From CAXXOK01 sp963678055 (lineage in GTDB: Bacteria; Bacillota; Clostridia; Christensenellales; Aristaeellaceae), in assembly GCA_963678055.1 (NCBI GenBank), contig OY782679.1, positions 1,798,001 to 1,862,000 of the forward strand: a stretch of 64,000 nucleotides of DNA, given 5' to 3'. Below the pieces are notes generated by a model that was not told the origin of the DNA, made no database searches, and saw only the letters and a list, made by a program, of their open reading frames with translations. The position numbers and the translations under genes are program-made. Positions 25,149 to 32,976 of the stretch are shown in pieces (the first letter of the stretch is position 1; the number at the start of each line of letters is the position of its first letter).

Positions 25149-27403
25149 TTGAGAAGCTCCCGCAGAATATGAATCGCTGCGTTCTTGCCGTGTGCGTCCT
25201 CATCGTTCATGGGACCGACACAGCTTGGACAGCCGTCCCGGCAATCGCAGCTTTCTACCACATTCAAGGCATGCTCCAGCAGCATATCCTGCATTTCATA
25301 GGCTTTTTCGCTCAGACCGATGCCGCCGGGGTACTGATCGTACAGGAAGATCGTCGGCCTGTCGGTGTGCGGCGCTTTGACCTGATACACGATCTTGATA
25401 TCGCGCGGTGCGCACATCAGGTAGATGGGCGCAACAATCGCCAGCAGATTGGAAATCCCCATCATGGCGTTTTGCAGTTCATCGTTTCGGTAATGCTCGG
25501 AGATGCTTTCCGGCAGCGTCCACCACATGCCTGTCGTATGCATGTTGCTCTCTGGCAGCATAACCTCGCCAAAACCCAGGTTTTCATGGGTGTCCAGCTT
25601 CATCTTCTTGAAGATTTTCACAATCGTGGTCACCTTGAGTTCCCCAAGGGTCAGCTGCGCACCGCAATCCAGCGCTTTTTCCTTCATCTCGTCCAGTACA
25701 CCGATAGCAACATTCATATCCGCATCGGTATAATAATCCACATCCACGGCGCGGATATAGGCCTTGCAGGCATCAAAGTCTAACTTCTCAACTTGATACT
25801 GGTTTCCGCCGTGCAGGTAGATGGCGTTTTCGTGCAAGAGCATGGGCACGGTAAAGCGATCCATTTCGCCGATTACACGGTGATGGGTCGGGTCGGAGAT
25901 ATCAATGATGACAAAATTTTCGGTCGTGGCCGAACGCAGGTTGATTTCGCTGGCAGGAAATTCTTCCGCCGACCAGTGGTAGCGGGTACCCACATGCCGC
26001 AGAATACCGCCTTCGGTCAGGAACTCCAAAAACTGCTGTGTATCGCTTACATTGCCAAACTGCTCCCCGTCTTCAAAGGGCAGCTCAAACGCGGCACATT
26101 TCACATGCGATAAGAGGATGTATAGGTTATCCGGGTGCAGCAGCGCATGCTCCGGCGACTGGTTCAAAAAGTACTCCGGGTGCCCCACAATGTACTGGTC
26201 GATCGGCGCAGAGGACGCAACCATGATGGTAAGCGCCGTTTCGTTGCGCCTGCCTGCACGCCCGGCCTGCTGCCAGGTGCTGGCGATAGTTCCGGGATAG
26301 CCGCACAGCACACAGGCCGTCAGCGATCCGATATCCACGCCCAGCTCCAGCGCATTGGTAGAGACCACCAGCTTGATTTCTCCGGCGCGCAGCTGGCGCT
26401 GAATTTTCTGCCGTTCGCTGGGCAGATAGCCACCGCGATACCCGCGCACGGCATCGCCGTTTTTGCCGCTGGTCTTTAGCGCACGGGTTAGTACTTCGAC
26501 CTGTACACGGCTTTTAGCAAATACGATGGTCGGAATATCGTTATGCAGCAGCGTTTGTGCCAGTGTGCGGGTTTCATTCAGCGCACCTTTGCGGATACCC
26601 AGTTGCTTGTTGACCACCGGCGGATTGTAAAACACAAAATGCTTTTCCCCTACCGGTGCGCCGTTGTTGTCAATCATATCAATGTGGCGGCCCGTGAGCG
26701 TTTCTCCAAGCTCTGCGGGGTTAGCGATGGTGGCAGAGCACAAAATAAACTTGGGTTTGCTGCCGTAAAAGTCGCACAGACGCATCAGGCGGCGCAGAAC
26801 ATTGGCCAGGTGGCTGCCGAACACACCTCTGTACATATGAATTTCGTCAATGACAATGTATTTCAGGTTTTCAAACAACTTCACCCATTTGGTGTGGTGC
26901 GGCAGAATGTTGGAATGCATCATATCCGGGTTGGTGACCACGATATGACCCGCCTGGCGAATGGCTTTGCGGGCCGACACTTGGGTGTCACCGTCGTATG
27001 TGTAGGCTTTCACATCCACGTCCATGGCCTCGATCAGATCATACAGCGACCCGGCCTGATCCAGCGCCAGCGCTTTGGTGGGAAACAGGTACAGCGCGCG
27101 CGAATCCCGATCCTGTAAAATGGCGGACAGCACCGGCAGGTTATAGCACAGGGTTTTGCCGCTTGCTGTGGGCGTAACGACCACATAATCCTTCCCCTGC
27201 GCTGCTGCATCCCAGGCCGAAGCCTGATGGGTATACAGCTTCTTGATGCCGCGCTTTTGCAAAACGGCTGTCAGCCGCGTATCCATGGACGCGGGAAAGT
27301 CCACCATCTGCCCTTCGCGAGCCGGTATGGTTTCCCAGGTCGTTACATTGTCCATGAAGGCGGGATCCTGTTTGAGCTTAGCCGTCAATTGATCGATATT
27401 CAT
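25136..27403 (-). CDS. mrfA: MrfA/YprA-type DEAH-family helicase with C-terminal DUF1998 zinc site
   Basis: A superfamily 2 ATP-dependent DNA helicase, 755 residues. Walker A is VVVTPTASGKTL near residue 74-85, the DEAH-type box is VIDEIHMYRG, motif III is LCSATI, and the second RecA domain carries STNALELGVDIGSL and QQAGRAGRR. The C-terminus has the four-cysteine DUF1998 signature (CDCRDGCPSCVGP). In B. subtilis this enzyme and MrfB remove mitomycin C lesions without UvrABC. ATG 27403 follows GGAGG with a 5-base gap. A promoter-like TTGCGA-18-TATAAT lies upstream at 27495-27524. This is the first gene of the three-gene operon. Confidence 0.92.
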   Translation of the reverse strand: MNIDQLTAKLKQDPAFMDNVTTWETIPAREGQMVDFPASMDTRLTAVLQKRGIKKLYTHQASAWDAAAQGKDYVVVTPTASGKTLCYNLPVLSAILQDRDSRALYLFPTKALALDQAGSLYDLIEAMDVDVKAYTYDGDTQVSARKAIRQAGHIVVTNPDMMHSNILPHHTKWVKLFENLKYIVIDEIHMYRGVFGSHLANVLRRLMRLCDFYGSKPKFILCSATIANPAELGETLTGRHIDMIDNNGAPVGEKHFVFYNPPVVNKQLGIRKGALNETRTLAQTLLHNDIPTIVFAKSRVQVEVLTRALKTSGKNGDAVRGYRGGYLPSERQKIQRQLRAGEIKLVVSTNALELGVDIGSLTACVLCGYPGTIASTWQQAGRAGRRNETALTIMVASSAPIDQYIVGHPEYFLNQSPEHALLHPDNLYILLSHVKCAAFELPFEDGEQFGNVSDTQQFLEFLTEGGILRHVGTRYHWSAEEFPASEINLRSATTENFVIIDISDPTHHRVIGEMDRFTVPMLLHENAIYLHGGNQYQVEKLDFDACKAYIRAVDVDYYTDADMNVAIGVLDEMKEKALDCGAQLTLGELKVTTIVKIFKKMKLDTHENLGFGEVMLPESNMHTTGMWWTLPESISEHYRNDELQNAMMGISNLLAIVAPIYLMCAPRDIKIVYQVKAPHTDRPTIFLYDQYPGGIGLSEKAYEMQDMLLEHALNVVESCDCRDGCPSCVGPMNDEDAHGKNAAIHILRELLKCRA

Positions 27404-27494
27404 GCTGTCCTCCGCGAATGAATCGTTCGCTGCTCTTGTGTTCTACCGGCGGATTGAGGGCATTCGGCAGAAAAGAACATGTGTTTGCTTACCT

Positions 27495-27524
27495 ATTATA
27501 GCATACCTTCCGTTGCCATCGCAA
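27495..27524 (-). promoter_or_regulatory. Promoter of mrfA-mrfB-TPR
   Basis: Minus-strand TTGCGA (27519-27524), an 18-base spacer and a perfect TATAAT (27495-27500), about 90 bases before the mrfA start. A 15-base imperfect palindrome (27415-27429) in the leader resembles, but does not match, an SOS box. Confidence 0.6.
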
Positions 27525-27534
27525 AAGCTTTTTT

Positions 27535-27567
27535 CAGAAAAAACAAAAACCGCTTGCGCGGTTTTTG
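27535..27567 (-). terminator. Rho-independent terminator of ctsR-clpC
   Basis: Perfect 10-bp stem (CAAAAACCGC / GCGGTTTTTG, 27544-27567) with a 4-base loop. On the minus strand it is followed by a run of T residues. It closes the clpC transcript just before the mrfA promoter. Confidence 0.85.
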
Positions 27568-27583
27568 TTGGGTTTTCGTTTGC

Positions 27584-30055
27584 TTATGCCTTGGCTGGTT
27601 GACTGATGAGATCGGTAATGCGGCAGGAGCGTTCAAACTCCAGTTTTCCATCCTTAACAAACAGATGCACCATATCACCCAGGGCAATGCGGCCCGCGAT
27701 AATTTCTTCGCTTAAGGAATCCTCCACAACACGCTGGATAGTACGCCGCAGTGGACGCGCACCGTAGTTCACATCGTAACCCTCGGTCGCCAGCAGGTTG
27801 ACCACATCCTGGTCGTATTCCAGGCTGATATTTTGCTCTTCCAAGCGCTTGGTCACGTTACGTAGCATCAGGCCTGCAATCTTGACCATATCGTCTGCTT
27901 CGAGTGCATGGAATACGATCAATTCGTCCACACGGTTGATAAACTCCGGCCGGAACACATCCTTGACCTCCGTCATGATGCGTTCTTTCATCTTTTCGTA
28001 ATCGCGCACGGTTTCAATCATGCCGCCAAAGCCAAGGCTTTGCTTGCCGATAATGGAATGGGCGCCTGCGTTACTGGTCATAACGACGATGGTGTTTTTG
28101 AAGTTCACCACGCGCCCGTCACTATCGGTCAGGCGGCCGTCATCCATAATCTGCAATAGGATATTAAACACATCGGGATGGGCTTTTTCAACCTCGTCAA
28201 ACAGCACAACGCTGTACGGCTGCTGGCGCACCTGTTTGGTGAGCTGACCGCCTTCTTCAAAGCCGACATATCCGGGAGGTGAGCCTACCAGGCGGGATAC
28301 GCTGTGTTTTTCCATGTATTCGCTCATGTCGATGCGAATGACGGCTTTTTCATCGCCGAATATCGCCTCGCCAAGTGCGCGGCACAGTTCCGTTTTACCA
28401 ACGCCCGTGGGGCCGAGGAAAATAAACGAGCCGATAGGCCGTTTGGGGTCTTGCAATCCGGCGCGTGCTCTGCGCAGCGCACGGCTGACTGCCGATATGG
28501 CTTCTTCCTGCCCGATGACACGCTTGTGCAGGGTGTCTTCCATCTGTAGCAGGCGCTTACCTTCATTCAGTGTCATGCGCTTAAGGGGAATCCCCGTCCA
28601 GCTGGACACGATTTGGGCAATGTCTTCTTCCTTGACCGAGGAATGGATTTTGGCGCGGCGCGCCTGCCATTCCGCTTTTTTCTTTTCAATGGTTTCTTCC
28701 AGCTGCTTGATGATATCCTTGAGTTCTAAAATGCGCTTGTCATCGTCCGCCTGTATAGCGTCCTTCAAGTCGTTTTTCAGGCAATGCAGCTGTTCTTCCA
28801 GCTCGCGAACCTTGGGGGTTTTCTTATAGCGGCGCAAGCGCACATGCGAACCGGCTTCATCCATCAGGTCGATGGCCTTGTCAGGCAAGCGACGGTCGGA
28901 AATATAGCGGTCGGACAGCGTTACGGATGCGCGCAAGGCATCATCGGTGATTTTCACCTGATGGTGCTTTTCATAGCTTTCGCGCAGACCTTCGAGTATT
29001 GCCAGGGTTTCGTCCACCGACGGCTCAAACACCTTAACGGGCTGGAAGCGGCGTTCCAGTGCCGGGTCTTTTTCAATATGCTTGCGGTATTCCTCGATGG
29101 TCGTCGCGCCGATGCATTGCAGCTCACCACGCGCCAGGGCGGGTTTCAGTATATTGGCGGCATCAATGCTGCCCTCGGCTTTGCCCGCACCGACCAATGT
29201 ATGGAACTCATCAATAAAGATAATGATGTTTCCTTCTTTTTTAATCTCCTTGAGCGTATCCTTGAGGCGTTCTTCAAACTCGCCACGGTACTTGCTGCCG
29301 GCAATCATGCTGCCCAAATCCAGCGACAGAATGCGCTTATTGGCAACGGTCTCCGGCGCTTTACCGGCAGCGATCATCATGGTCAGGCCTTCGACCACAG
29401 CGCTTTTACCAACGCCGGGCTCGCCGACCAGAACGGGGTTGTTTTTGGTGCGGCGGCTTAAGATTTGGATAATGCGTTCCATTTCCTTGGTCCGGCCGAC
29501 CACAGGGTCCAGCTCGCCGCTTTGGGCGGCTTTGGTCAAATCACGGCAGTATTTCTCCAGAGGGGATTCGCTGTCTTCTTTTTCTTTGACTTTGGCCGGA
29601 ATCAGATCGGGGTTTACCTTATCCGACTGTAAAACCTTGGTTAATGCCTGGGACAGGGCTTCGGTATCGACATCCAAATCACGCAGGATGGTCACAGCAA
29701 CGCTTTCCTCTTCCCGCAGCATGGCAAGCCAGAAGTGCTCCGTGCCGACATAGGCATGGTTGAAGCGCTTGGACTGAATAATGCTGGCCTCTAACAGCTT
29801 TTTAGACCGGGGGGTCAGTTCCAAAATACCACGCACGGTGGATGTGCCCTCGCCCAGGTCACGCACGCGTTCCATGACGCTTGCATAGGTCACCTGCTCT
29901 GGCAGCAGCCGGGTCATTGTATGGTCAGGATCTTTGAGCAAACCGAGCAAAATATGCTCAGTGCCCACGTATTGTTGTTTCAGGGCGACAGACGCCTGTT
30001 GTGCATAGGCTATGGTTTGCTGCGCCCGCTGGGTAAACCTTCCGAATATCGCCAT
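27584..30055 (-). CDS. clpC: ClpC, AAA+ unfoldase of the ClpCP protease
   Basis: ATP-driven unfoldase that feeds damaged or regulatory proteins into ClpP. It has 823 residues, the usual length. The N-domain (1-145) has two Clp repeats (YVGTEHILLGLL and YVGTEHFWLAML). Walker A of ring 1 is GEPGVGKS at 211-218 and Walker B is IIFIDE near 280. The UVR/middle coiled-coil spans about 410-465. Walker A of ring 2 is GPTGVGKT at 548-555, with VVLFDE near 618 and the sensor SPPGYVGFEEGG. The ribosome binding site AGGAGG is formed by the last codons of ctsR, so translation is coupled. Regulation by CtsR is indicated by the upstream CtsR box. The operon lacks mcsA and mcsB. Confidence 0.97.
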   Translation of the reverse strand: MAIFGRFTQRAQQTIAYAQQASVALKQQYVGTEHILLGLLKDPDHTMTRLLPEQVTYASVMERVRDLGEGTSTVRGILELTPRSKKLLEASIIQSKRFNHAYVGTEHFWLAMLREEESVAVTILRDLDVDTEALSQALTKVLQSDKVNPDLIPAKVKEKEDSESPLEKYCRDLTKAAQSGELDPVVGRTKEMERIIQILSRRTKNNPVLVGEPGVGKSAVVEGLTMMIAAGKAPETVANKRILSLDLGSMIAGSKYRGEFEERLKDTLKEIKKEGNIIIFIDEFHTLVGAGKAEGSIDAANILKPALARGELQCIGATTIEEYRKHIEKDPALERRFQPVKVFEPSVDETLAILEGLRESYEKHHQVKITDDALRASVTLSDRYISDRRLPDKAIDLMDEAGSHVRLRRYKKTPKVRELEEQLHCLKNDLKDAIQADDDKRILELKDIIKQLEETIEKKKAEWQARRAKIHSSVKEEDIAQIVSSWTGIPLKRMTLNEGKRLLQMEDTLHKRVIGQEEAISAVSRALRRARAGLQDPKRPIGSFIFLGPTGVGKTELCRALGEAIFGDEKAVIRIDMSEYMEKHSVSRLVGSPPGYVGFEEGGQLTKQVRQQPYSVVLFDEVEKAHPDVFNILLQIMDDGRLTDSDGRVVNFKNTIVVMTSNAGAHSIIGKQSLGFGGMIETVRDYEKMKERIMTEVKDVFRPEFINRVDELIVFHALEADDMVKIAGLMLRNVTKRLEEQNISLEYDQDVVNLLATEGYDVNYGARPLRRTIQRVVEDSLSEEIIAGRIALGDMVHLFVKDGKLEFERSCRITDLISQPAKA

Positions 30056-30056
30056 G

Positions 30057-30539
30057 TTATCCTCCTAAGGAAGTTTCGCTCTTCCTGGCAATCTGTAAAA
30101 GCATCGCTTTGAGTATCTTTGCGCGCAGTGCATCCTTCACCGCGGCATGGATGGGAAGTGTGTAGCTGGATTCTTCAACCGCTGCTTTCATCACGCCCGC
30201 TTCCATGGGTGAGAGCACTTCACGCTCCTTGAGCTGGGTAATCAGGTGATCGGCCTTTAAGGCTGATATCTGATCTCCGACGCGCTCCTCCAATAGGTAT
30301 ACGAGCTGCTCGCTGGTGTCCTGGTGCATGCGGAAAATGCGGATGTACCCTCCCCCGCCGCGGCGGCTTTGGATTAAATACCCATGGTCGGGTGTGAACC
30401 GCGTTGCAAGCACGTAGTTAATCTGCGAAGGTGCGCAGTTAAAATACTCAGCCAGCTCGTTGCGCTTTAGCTCGATTTCGTTTTCATCATGCGTCAGCAT
30501 GGTTTTGATAAACTGTTCGATCGTGTCGCTCAGGCGCAT
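30057..30539 (-). CDS. ctsR: CtsR, repressor of class III heat-shock genes
   Basis: A dimeric winged-helix repressor of clp genes, 160 residues. The helix-turn-helix lies at about 20-45 (ELAEYFNCAPSQINYVLATR), followed by the glycine-rich wing RRGGGGYIRI, the family's DNA-contacting and heat-sensing loop, and a helical C-terminal dimerisation domain. The frame is open further upstream, but ATG 30539 with GAGGAGG in front gives the standard CtsR N-terminus. An operator sits between promoter and start, so the operon is autoregulated. In many Bacillota mcsA and mcsB, whose kinase activity controls CtsR, stand between ctsR and clpC. Here clpC follows after one base. Confidence 0.95.
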   Translation of the reverse strand: MRLSDTIEQFIKTMLTHDENEIELKRNELAEYFNCAPSQINYVLATRFTPDHGYLIQSRRGGGGYIRIFRMHQDTSEQLVYLLEERVGDQISALKADHLITQLKEREVLSPMEAGVMKAAVEESSYTLPIHAAVKDALRAKILKAMLLQIARKSETSLGG

Positions 30540-30562
30540 ACTTGACTCCTCCTCGCCAAAGT

Positions 30563-30585
30563 GTTGACTATCTTTGACCATTATA
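30563..30585 (-). promoter_or_regulatory. CtsR box overlapping the ctsR-clpC promoter
   Basis: Minus-strand GGTCAAA, GAT, AGTCAAC (30563-30579) matches the CtsR tandem-heptad consensus (A/G)GTCAAA-NAN-(A/G)GTCAAA at 13 of 14 heptad positions. A perfect TATAAT (30580-30585) abuts it directly upstream. The -35 region is poor. Bound CtsR would cover the transcription start. Confidence 0.85.
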
Positions 30586-30681
30586 GTATAGCATGGATTT
30601 TGAAAAATGCAACGCTTTCCCGTGCCGGTTTTGCGCTTTTTACATTCCAAAACCGGTGAGTTGTCAGCACGTTGCGGTGTC

Positions 30682-30710
30682 TTGTTCCCCTTATGCGCAT
30701 GTGCTATAAT
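30682..30710 (+). promoter_or_regulatory. Promoter of the 42-aa peptide and traX-like gene
   Basis: TTGTTC (30682-30687), a 17-base spacer and TATAAT (30705-30710), about 33 bases before the ATG of the small gene. Divergent from the ctsR promoter. Confidence 0.55.
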
Positions 30711-30743
30711 GCCGCTATACTTGAACGTTACGGAGGGTAATTC

Positions 30744-30872
30744 ATGGCTAAAAAGACCAGCGCTAAATCCAGGCAGAAGCGCAAGAAACTCCTGTACCGG
30801 ATTGCAACGATTATCATCGCGGTTGTTATGGTTGGTGGCATATTACTGGCAACGCTGCTATCCAACTGGTAA
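30744..30872 (+). CDS. 42-residue basic single-pass membrane peptide
   Basis: Small frame with a clear GGAGGG eight bases before the ATG. The first ~18 residues are strongly basic (MAKKTSAKSRQKRKK), followed by one hydrophobic helix (about residues 19-39, ending LLATLLSNW). By the positive-inside rule the basic end stays in the cytoplasm. The shape resembles small DUF4044/Prli42-type peptides of Bacillota, one of which anchors the stressosome in Listeria, but I cannot show homology. The next gene begins three bases after its stop with almost no ribosome binding site of its own, so the two are probably translationally coupled. Confidence 0.65.
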   Translation: MAKKTSAKSRQKRKKLLYRIATIIIAVVMVGGILLATLLSNW

Positions 30873-30875
30873 GCG

Positions 30876-31682
30876 ATGATGTCTGACCTTCAAACCAGCA
30901 CCGCCGATACAAGGCCGCGCATTGCGGGAAATACCGATACTTCGCTGCTGAAGCTGATCGCGCTTTTCTTCATGATCATCGATCATGTCGGACTGGTATT
31001 TTTCCCCCAGGTGATGGAATTTCGGGTTTTTGGCCGCATCGCCATGCCGCTGTACGCCTGGTGCCTGGTTGTGGGCAGCGAATTCACGCGCAGTGCGCTG
31101 CGGTATGCGCTTCGGCTGTTCCTCCTTGGGGCAATCTCCCAGCCGGTATACGTGATGGCACTGGGCCATAGCTGGACGGATTTCAACATCCTGTTCCTGT
31201 TTAGTATTGCGGTACTGGCGATTGCAGGCATCAAAGCCATGGTACACGGCAGTCAATATTGGGCACCGGCGCTGTGCATCGTGCTTTTGCAGTATATCCA
31301 TGTCGATTACGGCCTGAATGGCTTTTTATTCATATTGGTCTTATACGCAGCCAGACGTTCGCGTCCGGCACTTGCGGCTACCTTCCTTGCGTTTGCCGCC
31401 TACTGGGGGTCTATCAGCTTCCCCGTATCGTCCCTGTTCGGTGTCTCGCTTTCATTTATGAATCAGGGACTACTGGGCACAATTAAAGAGCTGTTCTTCC
31501 AAATGCAGGCGTTTATGTGGATGGCGCTACCACTGATCCTGATCCAAACCAAATCCGAACTCCGTATACCAAAATGGATGGGATACGGTTTGTATCCCAT
31601 CCATTTACTTGCGATTGTGCTGGTCGGTTTGCTGCTTGGCATACCGCTTTCGCACTACATCAGCTTGCTTGCAGGGTCTTAA
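30876..31682 (+). CDS. TraX-family multi-pass membrane protein
   Basis: A 268-residue integral membrane protein with about eight hydrophobic segments. The N-terminal signature LKLIALFFMIIDHVGLVFFP and RIAMPLYAWCLV with GSEFTRSALRYALRL is that of the TraX family, whose plasmid member acetylates the N-terminus of F pilin. Chromosomal copies are common in Clostridia, have no conjugation genes nearby (none here) and are of unknown substrate; a membrane acyltransferase role is plausible. The start is the ATG ATG pair at 30876, coupled to the preceding 42-residue peptide. Its last 23 bases overlap the 3' end of the convergent icd gene. Confidence 0.82.
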   Translation: MMSDLQTSTADTRPRIAGNTDTSLLKLIALFFMIIDHVGLVFFPQVMEFRVFGRIAMPLYAWCLVVGSEFTRSALRYALRLFLLGAISQPVYVMALGHSWTDFNILFLFSIAVLAIAGIKAMVHGSQYWAPALCIVLLQYIHVDYGLNGFLFILVLYAARRSRPALAATFLAFAAYWGSISFPVSSLFGVSLSFMNQGLLGTIKELFFQMQAFMWMALPLILIQTKSELRIPKWMGYGLYPIHLLAIVLVGLLLGIPLSHYISLLAGS

Positions 31683-32871
31683 GCGTCGCTGCGATCGCAT
31701 CCATAAACGCTTCGGTATTCAGGGTTTTCGCTTCGCCTTCATACAATAGCGCAAGATCTTTGGTCATTTCGCCGCTCTCAATGGTTTGCAGGGTGGCTTT
31801 TTCAAGCGATTTGGCAAACGTACACAGCGCATCAATGCCATCCAGCTCGCCGCGCTTATGCAGTGCGCCGGTCCATGCGAAGATGGTTGCGACCGGGTTG
31901 GTGCTGGTTTCCTTGCCATCGCGGTGGCGGTAGTAGTGGCGGGTCACGGTGCCGTGCGCCGCTTCGTACTCAAACTGACCCGTGGGCGATACCAGCACGC
32001 TGGTCATCATGGCCAGGCTGCCAAAGGCCATGGCAACCATATCGCTGAGCACATCGCCATCATAGTTTTTCAGCGCCCATACAAAGCCGCCTTCACTGCG
32101 CATAACACGGGCGACGGCATCATCGATCAGGGTATAGAAATACTCAATCCCGGCATCTTCAAACGCCTGCTTGTATTGGCTTTCATAAAGCTCGGCAAAG
32201 ATATCTTTGAAGTGATGGTCATAAACTTTGGAAATCGTATCCTTGGTGGAAAACCAAAGATCGCGTTTCTTTTCCAGCGCATACCGGAAGCAGGCGTTGG
32301 CAAAGCCCACAATGCTTTTATCGGTATTGAACAGCCCCTGGATGATGCCCGGGCCATCAAAATCGTGGATGGTTTGAGACGAGCGGTTCCCCTCAGCATC
32401 GGTAAAGCTAAGTTCTGCCTTGCCCGTGCCGGGTACCTGGAATTCCACATCTTTATAAATATCGCCATAGGCGTGACGCGCAACGGTGATAGGCTTGCAC
32501 CAGGTTCGCACCGTGGGGCTGATTCCCTTGACGAAAATCGGCTCGCGGAACACCGTGCCATCCATAATGGCGCGGATGGTACCGTTGGGGCTTTTCCACA
32601 TCTGCTTGAGGCCGAACTCCTCCACGCGCTGGGCGTTGGGGGTGATGGTTGCACACTTGACCGCCACACCGTACTTCATCGCCGCGTTGGCGGAATCCAC
32701 AGTGATCTGGTCATCGGTCTCGTCACGCTTTTCAAGGCCAAGGTCATAGTACTCGGTCTTCAAATCCACATACGGCAAAATGAGCTTATCTTTAATCATC
32801 TGCCAGAGAATGCGAGTCATCTCATCGCCGTCCATCTCGACAAGCGGGGTGGTCATGGGTATCTTTTGCAT
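31660..32871 (-). CDS. icd: NADP-dependent isocitrate dehydrogenase, homodimeric eukaryote-like type
   Basis: Converts isocitrate to 2-oxoglutarate and CO2 with NADP, supplying 2-oxoglutarate for glutamate and NADPH. The 403-residue length and motifs MDGDEMTRILWQMIKDKLI, ANAAMKYGVAVKCATITP, SPNGTIRAIMDGTVFREP and TVTRHYYRH belong to the subfamily of eukaryotic IDH1-like enzymes, not the E. coli Icd type. The frame is open to 32904, but ATG 32871 with AGAGGA upstream gives the family N-terminus. It stands alone on the minus strand between convergent traX and the rluB operon end, with its own promoter buried in the rluB terminator. Confidence 0.95.
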   Translation of the reverse strand: MQKIPMTTPLVEMDGDEMTRILWQMIKDKLILPYVDLKTEYYDLGLEKRDETDDQITVDSANAAMKYGVAVKCATITPNAQRVEEFGLKQMWKSPNGTIRAIMDGTVFREPIFVKGISPTVRTWCKPITVARHAYGDIYKDVEFQVPGTGKAELSFTDAEGNRSSQTIHDFDGPGIIQGLFNTDKSIVGFANACFRYALEKKRDLWFSTKDTISKVYDHHFKDIFAELYESQYKQAFEDAGIEYFYTLIDDAVARVMRSEGGFVWALKNYDGDVLSDMVAMAFGSLAMMTSVLVSPTGQFEYEAAHGTVTRHYYRHRDGKETSTNPVATIFAWTGALHKRGELDGIDALCTFAKSLEKATLQTIESGEMTKDLALLYEGEAKTLNTEAFMDAIAATLKTLQAS

Positions 32872-32905
32872 CGAATTCCTCTTTCCTTTTTGCTTGCAAT
32901 CCATA

Positions 32906-32934
32906 CAAAAACTGCCTATCCATTGTATAGGCAG
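32906..32934 (-). terminator. Rho-independent terminator of the rluB operon
   Basis: Perfect 8-bp stem (CTGCCTAT / ATAGGCAG, 32912-32934) with a 7-base loop and TTTTTG after it on the minus strand. It lies between rluB and icd and contains the -10 element of the icd promoter in its loop. Confidence 0.8.
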
Positions 32935-32950
32935 CGGTGTCTGTTTTCAA
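32922..32950 (-). promoter_or_regulatory. Candidate icd promoter nested in the rluB terminator
   Basis: Minus-strand TTGAAA (32945-32950), a 17-base spacer and TACAAT (32922-32927). The -10 occupies the hairpin loop, so transcripts starting here omit the 5' arm and cannot form the terminator. Only about 35 bases remain between the hairpin and the icd start, leaving no room for another promoter. Confidence 0.55.
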
Positions 32951-32976
32951 GGCTCATACAGTAAAAGAACAGGGCA

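Noticed and set aside
27415..27429. Possible SOS (LexA) box CGAATGAATCGTTCG before mrfA
   Set aside because: Attractive for a repair operon, but the half-sites are imperfect and the spacing is five bases where the Bacillus-type CGAAC-N4-GTTCG box has four; it is also downstream of the promoter.
31786..32964. Plus-strand open frame of 392 codons opposite icd
   Set aside because: icd is unmistakable on the minus strand; this frame has no family motifs or start signals.
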